Shown: piece after piece, positions 14,903-15,107 of the stretch
Layout of the letters: each line of letters starts with the position of its first letter
Numbering within the stretch: the first letter of the stretch is position 1
Assembly (NCBI GenBank): GCA_023663025.1
Contig: JAMPIC010000039.1
Span: 1 to 15,107 of the forward strand
DNA: 15,107 nt
From: Prevotella sp.
GTDB lineage: Bacteria; Bacillota; Clostridia; Oscillospirales; Ruminococcaceae
Reading direction: 5' to 3'
Position numbers and translations under genes: made by a program
Notes under the pieces: generated by a model
Databases searched by the model: none
What the model was told of the DNA's origin: nothing
The model's input: the letters and a program-made list of their open reading frames with translations, nothing else

Positions 14903-15107
14903 AGGCGGGGCGAACACGACCGCCCCGCCTTGTTACGGTATGCGGCAAAGCAACTCTCCCAAACGTCCCGGTGGGACGTTTGGGGCGGAATAAGTTACAG
15001 TTGCGTTGAAAACAGTCCACCGGACTGTTTTCAAGGGTTACTGTACCGCGAACAGTTACAAGGGGGAGCGGTCGTGTCCGCTCCCCCTCGGAATGGCTGT
15101 CGCCATT
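14903..15107. repeat. GC-rich hairpin chain, right block
   Basis: Longer perfect stems than in the left block: AGGCGGGGCG/CGCCCCGCCT (14903-14930, 10 bp); CCCAAACGTCCC/GGGACGTTTGGG (14958-14984, 12 bp, triloop); TTGAAAACAGTCC/GGACTGTTTTCAA (15006-15034, 13 bp, triloop); ACTGT/ACAGT (15039-15056, with one T-T mismatch if extended); AGGGGGAGCGG/CCGCTCCCCCT (15061-15088, 11 bp) and AATGGC/GCCATT (15092-15107). The pentamer GTTAC recurs in the gaps at 14932, 14994, 15037 and 15055. No U-tracts follow the stems, so these are not ordinary terminators. The chain probably continues past the window edge. Confidence 0.75.

Noticed and set aside
14652..15020. Minus-strand open frame of 122 codons across the hairpin chain
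   Set aside because: It runs through the glnA terminator and many inverted repeats, has an odd arginine-rich composition and no ribosome site; the open frame is a by-product of GC-rich sequence.
14738..15107. CRISPR array
   Set aside because: There is no constant repeat with spacers of fixed length; the stems differ in sequence and are packed together.

Overview
The window looks like chromosomal DNA from a Gram-positive anaerobe of the class Clostridia, probably an Oscillospiraceae / Ruminococcus-like gut bacterium. This is inferred from gene content: a SpoVB-type flippase, M42 aminopeptidases, a PF06838-type methionine gamma-lyase-like protein, GatCAB paired with an archaeal-type aspartyl-tRNA synthetase, and a type III glutamine synthetase. 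Strong AGGAGG-like ribosome sites, sigma-A promoters with 17-bp spacers and simple hairpin/U-tract terminators agree with it. No phage, insertion sequence, CRISPR, tRNA or rRNA was seen.

Layout. (1) 1-59: the edge of a repeat region. (2) 60-1607, minus strand: a MOP-superfamily flippase, divergent from the next unit. (3) 1738-7238, plus strand: five tightly packed genes, murD, two M42 peptidases (4-bp overlap), a GNAT acetyltransferase and a PLP enzyme of the methionine gamma-lyase / aluminium-resistance family, closed by a perfect 11-bp terminator. (4) 7339-12214, plus strand: an indirect aminoacylation operon of gatC, gatA, gatB, an unrecognised 65-residue two-helix membrane protein, and an archaeal-type AspRS, behind an extended -10 promoter. 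(5) 12215-14690: glnA of type III (GlnN) with its own promoter, a leader of about 100 nt able to form two competing hairpins, and a terminator. (6) 14699-15107: gene-free DNA that is almost wholly a chain of perfect GC-rich hairpins of differing sequence.

How the genes work together. The AspRS probably charges tRNA-Asn with Asp as well as tRNA-Asp. GatCAB then amidates Asp-tRNA-Asn (and Glu-tRNA-Gln, if the genome lacks GlnRS) using glutamine, which the neighbouring glutamine synthetase makes. MurD and the divergent flippase both suggest cell-envelope work. The peptidases and PLP enzyme suggest peptide and amino-acid turnover.

The least explained parts are the hairpin chain at the right end, whose boundary motif TAAATTGTAATTTA recurs inverted at the left end of the window; the glnA leader; and the small membrane protein inside the transamidation operon. 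Most genes are ordinary housekeeping genes, and I see no clear new multi-gene system.
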